Assembly (NCBI RefSeq): GCF_002005545.1
Contig: NZ_LBMT01000001.1
Location: 1,448,301 to 1,512,300, forward strand
Origin: Streptococcus mitis
GTDB taxonomy: Bacteria > Bacillota > Bacilli > Lactobacillales > Streptococcaceae
Direction: 5' to 3'
DNA: 64,000 bases
Shown: piece by piece, positions 60,745-64,000 of the stretch
How the letters are laid out: every line of letters starts with the position of its first letter
Position numbering within the stretch: position 1 is the stretch's first letter
Program-made: the position numbers and the translations under genes
Notes under the pieces: generated by a model
Databases searched by the model: none
Told to the model about the DNA's origin: nothing
The model's input: only the letters and a program-made list of their open reading frames with translations

Positions 60745-61815
60745 ATGAAACGTGAGATTTTACTGGAACGAATCGACAAACTAAAACAAATCATGCCCTG
60801 GTATGTTTTGGAATACTACCAATCTAAGCTTGCTGTTCCTTACAGTTTTACAACCTTATACGAATACCTCAAAGAATACGATCGATTTTTCAGCTGGGTT
60901 TTAGAGTCTGGAATTTCAAACGCCGATAAAATATCTGATATCCCTTTATCGGTCTTGGAAAATATGTCTAAGAAAGACATGGAATCCTTTATCCTTTACC
61001 TACGTGAACGTCCTTTACTGAATGCTAATACAACCAAGCAAGGTGTTTCACAGACAACTATCAATCGGACCTTGTCAGCACTTTCTAGTCTTTACAAGTA
61101 TCTGACCGAGGAAGTTGAAAACGATCAGGGAGAACCTTATTTCTATCGAAATGTAATGAAGAAAGTTTCAACCAAGAAAAAGAAAGAGACACTTGCTGCC
61201 AGAGCTGAAAATATCAAACAAAAGCTCTTTCTAGGTGATGAAACAGAAGGGTTTCTGACTTATATAGACCAAGATTACCCACAACAGCTCTCAAATCGAG
61301 CTCTATCATCGTTTAATAAAAATAAGGAACGTGATTTGGCTATTATCGCCCTTCTCTTGGCATCTGGTGTCCGTTTATCTGAAGCTGTTAATCTGGATCT
61401 AAGAGATCTCAATCTCAAGATGATGGTTATTGATGTCACTCGAAAAGGTGGCAAACGTGACTCGGTCAATGTCGCTGCCTTTGCTAAGCCTTATCTAGAG
61501 AATTATCTAGCCATTCGAAATCAACGCTATAAGACTGAAAAGACGGATATTGCACTCTTTCTAACTCTCTATAGAGGTGTTCCCAATCGTATTGACGCAT
61601 CCAGCGTTGAAAAAATGGTTGCTAAATACTCTGAAGACTTCAAAGTTCGTGTAACCCCCCACAAACTGCGCCATACCCTAGCAACTAGGCTCTATGATGC
61701 TACTAAATCGCAAGTTTTGGTCAGCCATCAGCTAGGACATGCCAGTACACAAGTCACTGACCTCTATACCCATATCGTAAATGATGAACAAAAGAATGCT
61801 CTGGATAGCTTGTAA
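60745..61815 (+). CDS. xerS: tyrosine recombinase XerS
   Basis: This encodes 356 residues, the standard XerS length. A core-binding domain (about 15-115) precedes the catalytic domain with Arg in [25 protein letters not shown] (His-x-x-Arg), [14 protein letters not shown] (His and nucleophile Tyr). XerS acts alone at difSL to resolve chromosome dimers with FtsK. The adjacent site confirms the assignment over phage integrases. Translation starts at ATG 60745 after a GGAGAA site. Confidence 0.95.
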   Translation: MKREILLERIDKLKQIMPWYVLEYYQSKLAVPYSFTTLYEYLKEYDRFFSWVLESGISNADKISDIPLSVLENMSKKDMESFILYLRERPLLNANTTKQGVSQTTINRTLSALSSLYKYLTEEVENDQGEPYFYRNVMKKVSTKKKKETLAARAENIKQKLFLGDETEGFLTYIDQDYPQQLSNRALSSFNKNKERDLAIIALLLASGVRLSEAVNLDLRDLNLKMMVIDVTRKGGKRDSVNVAAFAKPYLENYLAIRNQRYKTEKTDIALFLTLYRGVPNRIDASSVEKMVAKYSEDFKVRVTPHKLRHTLATRLYDATKSQVLVSHQLGHASTQVTDLYTHIVNDEQKNALDSL

Positions 61816-62041
61816 ATTACATAAAATAAATTATGTAATTTACAAGAAAGGGATTCAATAAACTATTAATCTTATTTGATCATATCAAATACAATTGCTA
61901 ACAGAGTAAACAGCTTTAAAAAATATGAAATAAAATTTATGTGGGCACTAGCTTGCCTTTCTTTGTAATATCCTGGATATGCAAATCACTTATAATTGGT
62001 ATTCATCTCAAAATAAGAGGATTCCACAAAAATAAATCAAA
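61816..62041. other. spacer with an inverted repeat after xerS
   Basis: AAATTACATAA and TTATGTAATTT (about 61813-61841) form a terminator-like stem without a T-run. The rest shows no gene. Confidence 0.45.
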
Positions 62042-62071
62042 TTGAACACCTATAAAAGCATGCTCCCTGTG

Positions 62072-62236
62072 ATGGCCAATATTTTATCAGAAAATAAAAT
62101 TCCTTTAAAAACAATCACGGACAGGGTTGGACATTCTGATTCTGATGTTACTAATTCCATCTATACCCACGTCACAAAGAACATGAAAGATGAAGCAATC
62201 AATGTACTGGATAAAGTTATGAAAAAGATTTTTTAA
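62072..62236 (+). pseudogene. phage/element integrase, C-terminal fragment
   Basis: About 55 codons encode the end of a tyrosine recombinase: ANILSENKIPLKTITDRVGH, then IYTHVTKNMKDEAINVLDKV. The Tyr nucleophile (IYTHV) is kept but the Arg and His-x-x-Arg parts are gone, and the only possible start (TTG 62042) has no ribosome site. Integrases of pneumococcal prophages and islands commonly lie in this gap next to eno, so it is a scar of a lost element. Confidence 0.82.
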
Positions 62237-62273
62237 AAAGTTTTGCCCCTTTTTTGCCTCCTAAATACAAAAA

Positions 62274-62301
62274 TAGCCCTTCGGATAAAATCCGAGGGGC
62301 T
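62274..62301. terminator. hairpin between integrase scar and eno
   Basis: AGCCCTTCGGAT pairs with ATCCGAGGGGCT (one mismatch). It may be the old integrase terminator or part of the attachment site. Confidence 0.6.
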
Positions 62302-62345
62302 AGAAACGTTGTTAAATCAACGGCCGAACTTTTGAATTTCAAGGT

Positions 62346-63681
<1,336 letters not shown>

Positions 63682-63826
63682 TTACTCTCCTTATGAGTTA
63701 AATTTTTTACACCTCTATAATACCCTAAAACCCCTCCTTTTTCAAGAAAAAACGTTATCTTTGTGCAAATTTTCCTTAACTTTATAAAGTAATCGCTTTC
63801 TTTTGTCTGTTTTATTCTAGCTTTTA

Positions 63827-63841
63827 TGATATACTGTTTTC
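63827..63841 (+). promoter_or_regulatory. extended -10 promoter giving a leaderless yueI-like mRNA
   Basis: TGATATACT (63827-63835) is followed by six bases and ATG 63842, with no ribosome site. Confidence 0.6.
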
Positions 63842-64000
63842 ATGACAGATTTATCAAAACAATTACTTGAAAAAGCTCATGGTGGGCCAAAATTAAATCC
63901 GGATGAGCAAAGACGCTATCTTGGTACCTTTGAGGAAAGAGTTCTTGGATATGCAGATATTGACACAGCAAATAGCCCTCAGTTAGAAAAAGGTTTTTTA
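63842..64000 (+). CDS. YueI-like (DUF1694) protein, 5' part
   Basis: The 53 codons in the window read MTDLSKQLLEKAHGGPKLNP then DEQRRYLGTFEERVLGYADI, matching the start of the YueI/DUF1694 family that lies beside eno in pneumococcus. The family is about 130-150 residues; the rest lies past the right edge. Function is unknown. The mRNA is probably leaderless. Confidence 0.85.
   Translation, partial: MTDLSKQLLEKAHGGPKLNPDEQRRYLGTFEERVLGYADIDTANSPQLEKGFL

Overview
This window is chromosomal DNA of a mitis-group Streptococcus (S. mitis / S. oralis / S. pneumoniae relatives). The evidence is low GC, pneumococcal-type gene order (enolase beside a YueI-like gene; T-box, glyQ, glyS, DUF896; the six-gene polyamine cluster), a 463-residue PgdA with the pneumococcal catalytic residue positions, XerS beside a difSL-like site, a worn BOX repeat, and an SMK (SAM-III) riboswitch before metK. 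The XerS/difSL pair at about 60.7 kb suggests the right end lies near the replication terminus.

Layout. (1) 1-5.2 kb is an accessory region: the 3' end of an ABC-F ATPase gene, a broken umuC with three intact companion genes on the minus strand, an alpha/beta hydrolase, a 42-codon stump of an ADP-ribosylglycohydrolase gene, a SAP-domain protein and a 309-residue protein I do not recognise. (2) 5.3-9.9 kb is core-like: lipid kinase, nucleotidyltransferase-fold protein, CcpA-controlled GH13 glycosidase, a small conserved protein and a second alpha/beta hydrolase. (3) 9.9-12 kb is a graveyard of mobile-element pieces (insertion-sequence ends, repA fragment, broken HTH gene) with an intact CPBP protease. 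(4) 12.5-23.2 kb is one giant YSIRK/LPxTG adhesin of 3533 residues with MucBP/Mub-type repeats. Its promoter is good, and a (TA)10 plus tetranucleotide tract lies in the untranslated leader. (5) 23.4-33.5 kb holds rbgA-rnhB-ClC, pgdA, an aldo/keto reductase, a glycine T-box, a GFA protein, glyQ, glyS and a DUF896 protein. (6) 33.5-35 kb holds decayed IS630 and IS110 transposases. (7) 35-46.2 kb holds a two-gene permease system with a 43-residue leader protein, a probable small RNA, a glycosyltransferase-DUF1919 fusion, tex-sprT-pspC, a BceAB-like transporter with a BceR-type operator, and a VIT1/CCC1 transporter. (8) 46.4-53.5 kb holds a 328-nt structured RNA with its own promoter and terminator, followed by a complete arginine-to-spermidine operon. 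(9) 53.6-58.5 kb holds a two-component system facing an ABC-2 transporter, a Cof phosphatase and a small membrane protein. (10) 58.5-64 kb holds the BOX relic, riboswitch and metK, difSL and xerS, an integrase scar, eno, and the start of a YueI-like gene.

The most notable signals are mostly non-coding. They are the 328-nt RNA upstream of the polyamine operon; a roughly 180-nt RNA with a near-consensus promoter upstream of the glycosyltransferase fusion; an SMK riboswitch whose loop carries a 165-bp insertion duplicating the 3' core strand; three genes (pgdA, tex, yueI-like) with the same leaderless geometry; and the simple-sequence tract before the giant adhesin. I did not find a clearly new multi-gene defence system. 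The closest candidate is the SAP-domain / unknown 309-residue pair at 3.3-5.1 kb.
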